This document shows positions 36,208 through 44,287 of a DNA stretch of 64,000 nt, piece after piece. Source of the stretch: Zavarzinella sp. Its GTDB lineage: Bacteria > Planctomycetota > Planctomycetia > Gemmatales > Gemmataceae. The translations under genes were made by a program, and so were the position numbers. Location of the stretch: the NCBI GenBank assembly GCA_041399155.1, contig JAWKTI010000001.1, positions 2,108,001 through 2,172,000 of the forward strand. The letters run 5' to 3'. The notes beneath the pieces were generated by a model. It searched no databases and was not told the origin of the DNA. It was given only the letters and a program-made list of their open reading frames with translations. The stretch's first letter is position 1. Each line of letters begins with the position of its first letter.

Positions 36208-37737
36208 TTATTCAGCCTCCTCATCAGTATGTCTCAGTGGGGAAAGTGCCCGCCGGAAGCATTCCCGCATATCATCCAACGGCACATCAATATTCGTAAA
36301 TTTCTGAAATTGCATTGCTGCCTGGCGGACAAACATTTCCACACCCGTAATGATCTGGCAACCACGGTTGCGGGCATCTTTGATCAATAGTGTATTTTCC
36401 GGGTTGTAAATGGTATCGAATACCACCATCCCTGGCTTTAGGTAGCTGGAATGTACGGGAGATTCATCCAGATTCGGATGCATACCCACGGGGGTACAAT
36501 TGATAACAACATCACAAGCGAAGCTGTGGCGTAAGTGCCACTCAACCGCTTTCCCCTGCACTTCGTTGGCTAATTGCTGGCTGTTGGAGTAGGTTCTGCT
36601 GGTAATGTAAATCTGGTTGATTCCTGCCCGACGCAGGCCATATGCAATCGCGCGAGCGGCTCCACCTGCACCGAGGATAATTGCAGAAGAGTTACCCAAT
36701 TCGATCGTCGCTCCGTTTTCGTCTTTCGGTGCCGCCTGTTTCAAACATGCCATTGCGGCATCATAATCTGTATTACAACCCGAAAATCCGTCTGCCGTGC
36801 GTACCAGAGTGTTTAAGGCATTCGTTTCCTGTGAGTGTTCATCCAGCGATTTTGCAAAAGCCATCGCCGCGTTTTTATGTGGAATTGTAACACTGTAGCC
36901 GTCCACGGGCAGTTCCTGGTAAGCAGGGATCATTTCGGCTAATTGCCCCCGCCCCACACGAAAAGGAACATACAGACCGTTGAATTTGTGTTTACGAAAC
37001 ATCGAATTGTGCAGAATCGGGCTGAAACTGTGCGAAACTGGATCGCCAAGCAAACCAAAGATTTTGGTATCCTGATTCACGCCATTGATCTGGTAGATCT
37101 GCTTTAATTCTGCCAGAGAAAGCAAGCCAGGTGCAATATTCCTCTCGCTGTTGAATGCACAGTACATGAATGGCGCCCCACAAACGAGTGCAATCATCCG
37201 GCTTGGCAGACCATATTCACCCATACAATGCCCCACCGTGGGCTTTTTCTGTTCCTTAATCAATTTTAATATTCGCAGCGAATCGTTCGGATGATTTGCC
37301 ATCGTCACAATCTTCAGGACATCCGCATCCTGTTTCAGCATTTTCTCATAAATCTCTTCCAGGTTGGCAGGGGTTTCCTGAAAATTATGGTAACTGACAA
37401 TTCGCTTTACATCCCGAAAACGACGGATTTCGTCTGCAATTTCCGTTTCCAGATCAATCCAGTCAACACCAGAAACAATTGCAGAGCGCAAAAGAGCCTG
37501 GCGCTGTTCTTCGCTTCCCGCAAACCGGCCGCCATCTTTCACTTTTCGCAGGGTGAAGACCCACGGACACTGCTTTTTTTCAAATAATCGCTTGAAATCA
37601 ACCGCTTTGGAAAAATAATCGAGCCTGACTTCGATAAACCTGGCCCCCGCTTTGTAGGCTTCGTCCAATTCTACCTGAACCATCTTGTGCCGAGTGCGGG
37701 CAATCACAACGCAGACACGGGCTAATTCGGGGCTCAT
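36208..37737 (-). CDS. aroDE: Bifunctional 3-dehydroquinate dehydratase (type I) / shikimate dehydrogenase
   Basis: 509 residues from the ATG at 37737, which has GGAGG eight bases upstream (an upstream ATG at 37779 lacks one). Residues ~1-215 are type I dehydroquinase with His117 (VSYHNFQ) and the Schiff-base Lys142 (VLKIVTMAN). Residues ~225-500 are shikimate dehydrogenase: GDPVSHSFSPILHN, SVTIPHKNAAM with the catalytic Lys, GCNTDYDAA, and the NADP motif ILGAGGAARAIAYGL. The fusion catalyses two consecutive steps of the shikimate pathway (3-dehydroquinate to 3-dehydroshikimate to shikimate). The arrangement is known from plants, chlamydiae and planctomycetes. It is downstream of the crt run on the same strand. 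Confidence 0.93.
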   Translation of the reverse strand: MSPELARVCVVIARTRHKMVQVELDEAYKAGARFIEVRLDYFSKAVDFKRLFEKKQCPWVFTLRKVKDGGRFAGSEEQRQALLRSAIVSGVDWIDLETEIADEIRRFRDVKRIVSYHNFQETPANLEEIYEKMLKQDADVLKIVTMANHPNDSLRILKLIKEQKKPTVGHCMGEYGLPSRMIALVCGAPFMYCAFNSERNIAPGLLSLAELKQIYQINGVNQDTKIFGLLGDPVSHSFSPILHNSMFRKHKFNGLYVPFRVGRGQLAEMIPAYQELPVDGYSVTIPHKNAAMAFAKSLDEHSQETNALNTLVRTADGFSGCNTDYDAAMACLKQAAPKDENGATIELGNSSAIILGAGGAARAIAYGLRRAGINQIYITSRTYSNSQQLANEVQGKAVEWHLRHSFACDVVINCTPVGMHPNLDESPVHSSYLKPGMVVFDTIYNPENTLLIKDARNRGCQIITGVEMFVRQAAMQFQKFTNIDVPLDDMRECFRRALSPLRHTDEEAE

Positions 37738-37834
37738 TTCAAGCGTCCTCCCACTAATCACTTCCGATGTTACTGGCATGCAAGTGTTGGATTGTTGCTA
37801 GAGTGGCAGTACAATGCAGACAAAATCCATCTAC

Positions 37835-38983
37835 TTAGAAAGAAGCATGCTGTTGAATAGAAGGATATGAACGGCCTTTCCATCCGGCAGGTTTCCCCAG
37901 CAGAAATCGGATAAAAGAATACCACTGCAAAGCAAGCAGCAACGTAATCCCCACAGGATGAAGGAGAACGGTCAACCAGCTTTGCTGATAGCGGATTGCA
38001 GCATCAATTCGCATGTAAATCGAACAGGCACACGCTGCAAGAATCAGCCAACGTGCCAGTGGCTCGAGGGAATCCCAGGCCAGCAGAAAGACAAACGGCA
38101 AAATATGCCCCAGTGTCAGCATTAACGTGAATGGCACAATCAGGCTGGGTGCTGCCATCCCTTCGGTGGCGTTTTTAGCCAACCCCAGCCATACCTGCTG
38201 ATTGGTGCGGTACATCCGGCACGAGGCAATGTCTGTGGCATCGACAAGATCTGTGTGAAAACCTGCCCTGCGAAACAATCTTGGCAATTTAATCCCATCG
38301 TGTAACGTGGTACGAATTGCCGCATGTCCACCTGCAGCAAAATAAGCCTGACGTTCCACCAGAAATAATTGCCCACACCCGGCTCCAAAACCAGGCCTGC
38401 GACTCCGCTTCATGCCGAACATCGGCAAGTAACCCAAAAGCATCAAATGAATCAGGGGAATCAATAGACGTTCAAATAATGTCCCTGTAATCTGTCGTGG
38501 GATACCACTAATCAATTGACTATTTGATTTCTGCATCGAATCAGACAGGACCCGCAATCCGTGGGGTTCCAGCCGCACATCAGCATCCAGAAAGGCGAAC
38601 AGATCGTACCTGGCATGTTGAGCAAGGACATAACACGCATGTTGCTTGCCACACCATCCTTCGGGTAACGGTGGGGCAGAAAACAGACGTACACGGGGAT
38701 CTTTTGCAGCAATTTCTTCGACGATTGCCGCTGTGCGATCCTGCGAATGATCATCCAACACCACAATATCTACATCGACATGCTTTGAATTGCAGGCAGC
38801 AAACACGGCAGCTTCAATAGAGGCTTCTTCATTGCGTGCGGGTATCAATACTGAAATTTTCGGCGAATCTCCAGGCATCAACTTTGGACGCCGATAGTAA
38901 AACTGGTTCCAAAGGTAGATCAACAGTGGCACGACAGCAAATGCCAACAGCACCGCAGCGAAAACAGTCATCAATGAAACCAC
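37835..38983 (-). CDS. Family 2 glycosyltransferase, CrtQ-like
   Basis: About 382 residues. The GTG at 38983 has GGAGG four bases upstream; longer in-frame starts at 39004 (GTG) or 39070 (TTG) overlap the preceding gene. An N-terminal TM helix (~5-25) precedes the GT-A domain: ISVLIPARNEE, VVLDDHSQDRT, and the DxD-type FLDADVRL. AGCGQLFLVERQAYFAAGGH is typical of the membrane GT2 group. Two to three TM helices follow at the C-terminus (~260-360). In staphyloxanthin biosynthesis CrtQ is a GT2 enzyme that glucosylates the C30 carotenoid acid. Its place after two desaturases and an acyltransferase supports that role here. It could instead act on another lipid. Confidence 0.8.
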   Translation of the reverse strand: MVSLMTVFAAVLLAFAVVPLLIYLWNQFYYRRPKLMPGDSPKISVLIPARNEEASIEAAVFAACNSKHVDVDIVVLDDHSQDRTAAIVEEIAAKDPRVRLFSAPPLPEGWCGKQHACYVLAQHARYDLFAFLDADVRLEPHGLRVLSDSMQKSNSQLISGIPRQITGTLFERLLIPLIHLMLLGYLPMFGMKRSRRPGFGAGCGQLFLVERQAYFAAGGHAAIRTTLHDGIKLPRLFRRAGFHTDLVDATDIASCRMYRTNQQVWLGLAKNATEGMAAPSLIVPFTLMLTLGHILPFVFLLAWDSLEPLARWLILAACACSIYMRIDAAIRYQQSWLTVLLHPVGITLLLALQWYSFIRFLLGKPAGWKGRSYPSIQQHASF

Positions 38984-39003
38984 CGTTCCTCCAATAACCT
39001 TCA

Positions 39004-39789
39004 CTATTGCGGTTGAGCGTGGTGCAGATTCGCTGGCTTCCCACGAAACCAGCTTTTTGCACGTCGCCAAAGATCGTAGACACCACCTACACCTGCTTTT
39101 CCACGCAGCAAGTCTTCAAACATTTCTGCATCGCGGCTTTGGGCTTCCAGTGCCAACTGATCCATGTTAGATTCCATTGCACGTTCGATGGCTGCGGTCG
39201 ATTCTGCTACCGAAAATGCAGACATCTCTGCAATTGGTAACGCGCTTCCGATACGGATCAGGGCTTCCGGTGTGCTTTCATCCCAGAACGGATACTCCAG
39301 GGCTACTGGCACGATCCAGCCATTTGTCAGTCGATTTGCCAGCGCACCGATCCCGTGTTGAAGTTGAACAGGGCGGACCCGAACATCCACAAACTGACCC
39401 TGTGGTGTTATCCACAGGGCACCAAACGGATCTTGAAAAATTCGTTCGGTGGTACGCAGAAACTGGGCTGCCCCACGTGGGCCCTTATCCAGGCCGAATA
39501 GCCCCAGCTTGCGAAAGATCCGGTACTTCTCCAGCATCGCCGCCTCGATTGGGGCATAATGTCGATATGTTGGAAGTTGCCCGGATAGTATAAAGCCAAA
39601 AATCACATCCCACCAACTGGGGTGGTTCAAAGCAAAAACAACTGGCTCCCCATTCGTTTCAGGCAAGGGCTGGCTGGTTCTTGACAGCCGCACTCGATGA
39701 AACTTTTTCCGCGCATATCTCCGACAGTACCAGCGAAACCACTTCACAAGGTTGGGTGATATTGTCGGTGGTTGCATCAACTTGCTCAT
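39004..39789 (-). CDS. PlsC-type acyltransferase, possible carotenoid (CrtO-like) acyltransferase
   Basis: 261 residues. The HX4D motif is NHPSWWD (His56, Asp61), followed by the acceptor region FRKLGLFGLDKGPRGAAQFL and WITPQGQFVDVRVRPVQ, which stands where the EGTRS/EGxR motif is found in family members. The protein is of the 1-acyl-glycerol-3-phosphate acyltransferase fold without a long N-terminal anchor. It starts by ATGA overlap with the desaturase gene and abuts the glycosyltransferase gene. In this context esterification of a glycosylated carotenoid (as by staphylococcal CrtO) is more likely than general phospholipid synthesis, but this is inference. Confidence 0.8.
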   Translation of the reverse strand: MSKLMQPPTISPNLVKWFRWYCRRYARKKFHRVRLSRTSQPLPETNGEPVVFALNHPSWWDVIFGFILSGQLPTYRHYAPIEAAMLEKYRIFRKLGLFGLDKGPRGAAQFLRTTERIFQDPFGALWITPQGQFVDVRVRPVQLQHGIGALANRLTNGWIVPVALEYPFWDESTPEALIRIGSALPIAEMSAFSVAESTAAIERAMESNMDQLALEAQSRDAEMFEDLLRGKAGVGGVYDLWRRAKSWFRGKPANLHHAQPQ

Positions 39790-41348
39790 GCACTGGCCAC
39801 TTGCATATCCTTTGGTTTCCCCACGGCTTTCTGGTAATCCTGATCCAGCACATCTGCAGCAATCCAGCCACTCATCAATGCCATTGGCATACCAGGTCCC
39901 GGGTGGGCAGACCCACCTGCTAGATACAGACCTGCAAGATCTGGACTGCGATTCGCTGGTTTAAAGGCACCGAACCACTTCCCATGACTTGCCAGGCCGT
40001 AAATTGCACCATTGAGCACGTGATAACGATCGTTGATATCCTGTGGGGTCAAAGCGGATTCAAAGGCAATACGTTCTTCAATATCTTCCATACCTGCAGT
40101 GGTTTTCAGTTTATTCAGAATCTTCTGCCGATATTCCGGAAACATTGTCTTCCACTGGTGGTGCGGACGAAGATAAGGCGTGTGCACCAGCACATACAAC
40201 GCATCACCCCCAGGTGGGGCAACAGCGGGCTCTGTCTGAGCGGGAGAGCAAACGTAAGCAGTCAGATCGTCTGCTGGGTCCCCACGCTCATAAATTGAAG
40301 CGAACTCGGTGTGGGGGTCGTTGGAAAAGACAAAATTATGGTGCAGAATATGGTCGTACTTTTTCTTCAAGCCAAGATACAACACCACGCCGGAACAGGC
40401 GGCTTCGTAACCACGACGTTTTTGAAAAGACTTTGAAGGTTTGCCTGTCGCTGCCAGCATTTCCTTGTGGGTGCGAACCGTATCGCAATTCGAAACTACT
40501 GCATCGAAGCTGATCGATTCCCCACTTTCAGTGACTACGCCTGTAACTTTACGGCTACGATCATCTGTTACGATTTCTCGTACCGCACACTGGTTGCGCA
40601 ACGTGACGCCAAGTTCTTCTGCCAGCTTTGTTAATGCAGTCGGCACTGCACGGGTGCCAAGCATGGGATACCAAACACCTTCGTTTGTCTGCATCGTGGC
40701 AATACCACATAATACCGCAGGAGATGCCTCTGGAGATGAACCAACATACTGGGTAAAGTGGTCGAGCATTTGTGCTACACGCGGTTCTGGCACAAACTTG
40801 CGAACGGTATCAGCAACCGATTTTCCCATCCGCATCGCCAGCACATCACCCAGGACTTTAGTCTGGAAGGTGGTTTTCCATTCAAAGATATCGCGCATGC
40901 CACCAACTGATTTCCAGAAAAAAAACTGGTCGCTGACTTTCTTCATCCGTTCAGAAAACTGCAGGAATCGTTGGTATCCAGGCAGCAGATCCTTTTCGGG
41001 AGCAAAACGCTTGAACTCGTTTGCCATCGCCTGCATTTCCGAATGCAGATCCAGAATTGATCCGTCAGTATAAAAGCAGCGCCACTGGGGATCAAGGCGA
41101 ACCAATTCCATGTAGTCGCCAAGGTTTTTCCCAGCTTCACCAAAGATCCGTTCCAGTACACCAGGAATCGTCAGGATGGTGGGGCCCATATCGAAACGAA
41201 AACCTTGTGCATCCAATTGTGCCGCCTTGCCACCGAACCAGGGATTGCGTTCAAACAATGTCACCTGATGCCCGCGTGCGGCCAGCACACATGCCGACGC
41301 CAGGCCACCCAGGCCCCCACCGATAATTCCTATACGAGAACCACTCAT
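39786..41348 (-). CDS. Phytoene desaturase-family (CrtN/CrtP-type) FAD oxidoreductase
   Basis: 520 residues. The FAD motif IGIIGGGLGGLASACVLAARG is at the very N-terminus, followed by LFERNPWFGGKAAQLDAQGFRFDMGPTI-type CrtI signature elements and the C-terminal LYLAGGSAHPGPGMPMALMSG block. It is one of two paralogues encoded back to back with ATGA overlap. In C30 carotenoid pathways one such enzyme (CrtN) desaturates the squalene-derived backbone and a second (CrtP) oxidises the end methyl group. I cannot tell from the sequence which role this one has; its position next to the acyl- and glycosyltransferases is compatible with CrtP. Confidence 0.87.
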   Translation of the reverse strand: MSGSRIGIIGGGLGGLASACVLAARGHQVTLFERNPWFGGKAAQLDAQGFRFDMGPTILTIPGVLERIFGEAGKNLGDYMELVRLDPQWRCFYTDGSILDLHSEMQAMANEFKRFAPEKDLLPGYQRFLQFSERMKKVSDQFFFWKSVGGMRDIFEWKTTFQTKVLGDVLAMRMGKSVADTVRKFVPEPRVAQMLDHFTQYVGSSPEASPAVLCGIATMQTNEGVWYPMLGTRAVPTALTKLAEELGVTLRNQCAVREIVTDDRSRKVTGVVTESGESISFDAVVSNCDTVRTHKEMLAATGKPSKSFQKRRGYEAACSGVVLYLGLKKKYDHILHHNFVFSNDPHTEFASIYERGDPADDLTAYVCSPAQTEPAVAPPGGDALYVLVHTPYLRPHHQWKTMFPEYRQKILNKLKTTAGMEDIEERIAFESALTPQDINDRYHVLNGAIYGLASHGKWFGAFKPANRSPDLAGLYLAGGSAHPGPGMPMALMSGWIAADVLDQDYQKAVGKPKDMQVASA

Positions 41349-42910
41349 CCCACGGCATCCTTCAACAACATGTGGTCGTTGTTCAATTCATCAGTTTCAT
41401 TTTCTTCCAGCCAGTCCGTTTTCATTCCACGGTCCTGCAACATCAGGCGGGCAGTAATCCTGGCCGATTCATAAATCACTGGCAAACCACTACCCGGGTG
41501 GGTGCCACCACCAACAAGATAAACCGATTGCAAATCTTCAAATCGGTTTCTTGGCCTTAAGTGTAACATCTGCTTCAGGTTATGGGCAAGATTGAATGTG
41601 GCACCATGGTGCACTTCGTACGCAACATCCCAATCCTGTGGGGTAACAATTTTTTCGTACCGAATCCTGTTTTGCAGATCCTTAATCCCCACTTTCTGCA
41701 TTTGTTCCATCAGGTTATTGCGGAAGGCAGTGGTTTCTGCCTGCCAGTTCACCCCCGCACGCAGGTTGGGAACGGGTGCCAGCACATAAAGCGTACTCTT
41801 CCCTTCCGGCGCCAGGGTGCTGTCGGTTACTGATGCATTCTGAACATAAAACGAACAGTCTTTCGTCAGTCTGCCCGCATCGATGTCTGCCAGATTCTCT
41901 TCATACTTTGCTGATGTATAAATGGTGTGGTGATCGAGTTGGTCGTAACAACCATCAATCCCAAGGTACATCATGAATGTGGAACAGGAATACTTTTTCT
42001 TAGCAATAGAACGTTCTTTCCAGCGTTTTCGCAAGTGGTCTGGCACCAGACGGTGCATCATCCGGCTGAAATCACCATTGATCACTAGATCGTTCGTGGC
42101 ATAACTGCCACTGGATGTAGTTACCCCAACTGCCTTATTCCCTTCCCAAAGAATCTGCTCAACCGATTCGCCACAGGAGATTTCTACACCCATATCTTCT
42201 GCAAGGCTGGCCATTGCTTCTGAAACAGCACTACACCCACCGATCGGATGGTGCACGCCATATTCATACTCAAGAAAAGACAAAATCGTAAATAAGCTGG
42301 GGCATTGAAACGGCGACATCCCCAGGTACTTCGATTGAAATGAAAAAGCTAGTCGCGTGCGAGGGTCCTGAAAATACCTGCGTAAATCACCTTCAACAGA
42401 TGCCCATGGTCGCAGGATCGGCAGCAGCTTGATTAAATCCCACGAGAGCAGATCAGTCCACTTCAAAAACGGGCGTTCCAGCGCGGGGCGAAAACTAGCA
42501 AGTTTGTGCCGATTTTCTGACATGTATCTTTGAAGGTTAGCCGCATCAGCAGGTGCCATCGTTGCAAGTTCTTCGGCCATCCTGGTGATGTCGGAGGAAC
42601 AGCGTAGTTCCCCACCTTCGCCAAAGACAAGACGGTATTGTGGGTCCAGCCGCACCATTGGAACTTCTGCACGCAGATTGCGGCCGATGCGGCGATAGAT
42701 TCTTTCCAGTACTAACGGATAGAGGAAAAAGGTGGGGCCAAGGTCAAAGCGAAAGCCATCTGCTTCAATAGCAGAACATCGACCACCTACCCGTGGCAGG
42801 CGTTCGAAAATACGCACCTTCAAGCCTGCGTGGGCGAGCAACAATGCTGCCGCAAGCCCACCAGGACCGGCACCGATGATAATTGCATCGTATTTGACTT
42901 TCTTATCCAT
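41345..42910 (-). CDS. Phytoene desaturase-family (CrtN-type) FAD oxidoreductase
   Basis: About 521 residues from the ATG at 42910 (upstream TTG codons are possible but weaker). The FAD motif YDAIIIGAGPGGLAAALLLAHAG is followed by FERLPRVGGRCSAIEADGFRFDLGP and, late, YLVGGGTHPGSGLPVIYESARI, the complete CrtI/CrtN signature set. It is the first desaturase of the run and probably introduces double bases in dehydrosqualene or squalene. The gene follows the PIG-L deacetylase gene by about 60 bases. No squalene/phytoene synthase (HpnCD or CrtM) lies in the window, so the backbone must be made elsewhere. Confidence 0.87.
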   Translation of the reverse strand: MDKKVKYDAIIIGAGPGGLAAALLLAHAGLKVRIFERLPRVGGRCSAIEADGFRFDLGPTFFLYPLVLERIYRRIGRNLRAEVPMVRLDPQYRLVFGEGGELRCSSDITRMAEELATMAPADAANLQRYMSENRHKLASFRPALERPFLKWTDLLSWDLIKLLPILRPWASVEGDLRRYFQDPRTRLAFSFQSKYLGMSPFQCPSLFTILSFLEYEYGVHHPIGGCSAVSEAMASLAEDMGVEISCGESVEQILWEGNKAVGVTTSSGSYATNDLVINGDFSRMMHRLVPDHLRKRWKERSIAKKKYSCSTFMMYLGIDGCYDQLDHHTIYTSAKYEENLADIDAGRLTKDCSFYVQNASVTDSTLAPEGKSTLYVLAPVPNLRAGVNWQAETTAFRNNLMEQMQKVGIKDLQNRIRYEKIVTPQDWDVAYEVHHGATFNLAHNLKQMLHLRPRNRFEDLQSVYLVGGGTHPGSGLPVIYESARITARLMLQDRGMKTDWLEENETDELNNDHMLLKDAVG

Positions 42911-42971
42911 CAACAAAGAACCCTGCGAAGTAATGTGACATTTTTAGTCGAAGTGAAATCGTTTCGACCAC

Positions 42972-43754
42972 TCAACCAGTGGGCAAATGATCTTTTCCTG
43001 GAATCTGTACTGGTGCGGGACCAGAATGCCCACCCATCACCAGTTGAAATGGGTCTGCGGTGCCAATCGGGTGGGGCAATGCAAACATTTCGCCGTAGCG
43101 AAAGCCACATCGCGCACCGTGATACGCAGCCTGACCTGTGAGAAAATGCTTGACACGTTCAAAACGCGCGGGATCAAACTGCGATTCATACGCCTGTACC
43201 GCAGCAAGTTTCTGGTCGAAAGTATCACTGATATCGACCACAAACGTGGAGTGCCACATTCGTTGCTCCCCATCAAACGCAAAAGGTGCGTAGATCAGAT
43301 GGGGCACACGGTAAGGCTCTGTGTCTGCAAAACGATCATCCCACTTGGTTAACTGGGAATAGAAACGGGATGCTTCAGCTAGCATGTGAGCCTGATGATG
43401 ATCCGGCGATGCAGCAGGCGTGCGGCCCGCGATTGTCATTACTATTTTTGGGCGATACTTTCGCAGTTCGGTGGCCAGCACGAAACGATATTCTGGAGTA
43501 TCCATCAGAATGCGGTTGGGCATATTCAAATTGATCCGTAAAGGAACGCCCAGCAATGTTCGCGCTTTTTCAGCTTCCAGTTGGCGCTGGGCTTCACTAC
43601 CACGTGGGGTGGGTTCCCCACTCGTCAAATCGATGATCCCAACGCGATAGCCTAGCTGGACCATTTTTGCCAAGGTGCCACCGCACGTAATTTCCAGGTC
43701 GTCCGGGTGGGGTGCCACCGCTATCAGGTCAAAGGATTCTGTTGCTGCATCCAT
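42972..43754 (-). CDS. PIG-L/LmbE family N-deacetylase (BshB1-like)
   Basis: About 260 residues from the ATG at 43754; an upstream GTG at 43811 would add a stretch with no homology features. The zinc site begins with AVAPHPDDLEITCGGT, with the family's AHPDD reading APHPDD, and continues with PDHHQAHMLA carrying the third ligand. DLTSGEPTPRGS and YHGARCGFRYGEMF closely follow the BshB1 pattern, in which GlcNAc-malate is deacetylated for bacillithiol synthesis. A role in bacillithiol is plausible but no bshA or bshC is in the window; deacetylation of another GlcNAc conjugate cannot be excluded. It heads the minus-strand run that contains the crt genes. Confidence 0.82.
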   Translation of the reverse strand: MDAATESFDLIAVAPHPDDLEITCGGTLAKMVQLGYRVGIIDLTSGEPTPRGSEAQRQLEAEKARTLLGVPLRINLNMPNRILMDTPEYRFVLATELRKYRPKIVMTIAGRTPAASPDHHQAHMLAEASRFYSQLTKWDDRFADTEPYRVPHLIYAPFAFDGEQRMWHSTFVVDISDTFDQKLAAVQAYESQFDPARFERVKHFLTGQAAYHGARCGFRYGEMFALPHPIGTADPFQLVMGGHSGPAPVQIPGKDHLPTG

Positions 43755-43872
43755 GAAACTACCCACGCTGTCTCGTGTTGTATAACTTAGGAAAATTATC
43801 GAAGAAGACACGTGAACAGTTCGATTACGTGTACTGCACCTGCGTGCCCAGGACTATTTCCCATCTGAACTA

Positions 43873-43890
43873 TATAACAAATATGTTATA
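43873..43890. repeat. Inverted repeat TATAACA-AATA-TGTTATA
   Basis: Seven-base arms flank a four-base spacer, with a total of 18 bases and no mismatch. It lies about 120 bases upstream of the PIG-L start and could be an operator for a dimeric regulator. The A+T richness of the region makes chance palindromes more likely. Confidence 0.4.
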
Positions 43891-44120
43891 TTATCATCAC
43901 TATGAAATTACGTCCACATATATTAATATATCCTTGTCACTGAATGACCTGTTCAATTTTTTGGAAGAAATCGATAAAATTTGTCAAAAATAAATTACAT
44001 AAGTAACTAATTTAAAAGAATTTAAAACTATTTATAACTTTTTTCGAATATCGGGAAAAATCGCAATCACCCCCCATCAAATCATTGCTGGATTTACTGC
44101 AAGTTGAAGAAAATATTCTA

Positions 44121-44142
44121 GTGAATATGAGAACATATTCAC
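44121..44142. repeat. Inverted repeat GTGAATATG-AGAA-CATATTCAC
   Basis: Nine-base arms with a four-base spacer and no mismatch, 145 bases upstream of the peptidase ATG at 44288. Such a long perfect dyad is a good candidate for a regulator binding site or an mRNA leader hairpin. Confidence 0.5.
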
Positions 44143-44287
44143 GTTTTATCGGAATGGATGACAGGCCAAGACAGACCAATCGATGTGCTGCAACCGTTGT
44201 CTTCTCCTATAAATTACCAATTAACCTGAAATCATGTTGGTGCCTGTCAACATACCAACGTTTAGATCACCCCACAAGGAAGCGAGA

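Larger units (their letters stand above)
43755..44287. other. A+T-rich intergenic region between divergent genes
   Basis: This 533-base region separates the PIG-L gene (leftwards) from the peptidase gene (rightwards). It is strongly A+T-rich and has no convincing ORF. It contains the second copy of the 21-base element (43913-43933) shared with 22849-22869 and two inverted repeats, at 43873-43890 and 44121-44142. Promoters for both neighbours are expected here, but I cannot place them with confidence. Confidence 0.5.

Noticed and set aside
24825..39416. Two perfect DnaA boxes TTATCCACA (24825-24833 and 39408-39416)
   Set aside because: Both are inside coding regions (prfB and the acyltransferase gene), 14 kb apart and isolated; chance matches are expected. 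They do not indicate an origin.
43775..43993. Possible 72-residue ORF in the intergenic region
   Set aside because: Starts with GTG without ribosome-binding site, overlaps the PIG-L promoter region, and its A+T-rich composition (Tyr/Asn/Ile) matches random translation of the region.
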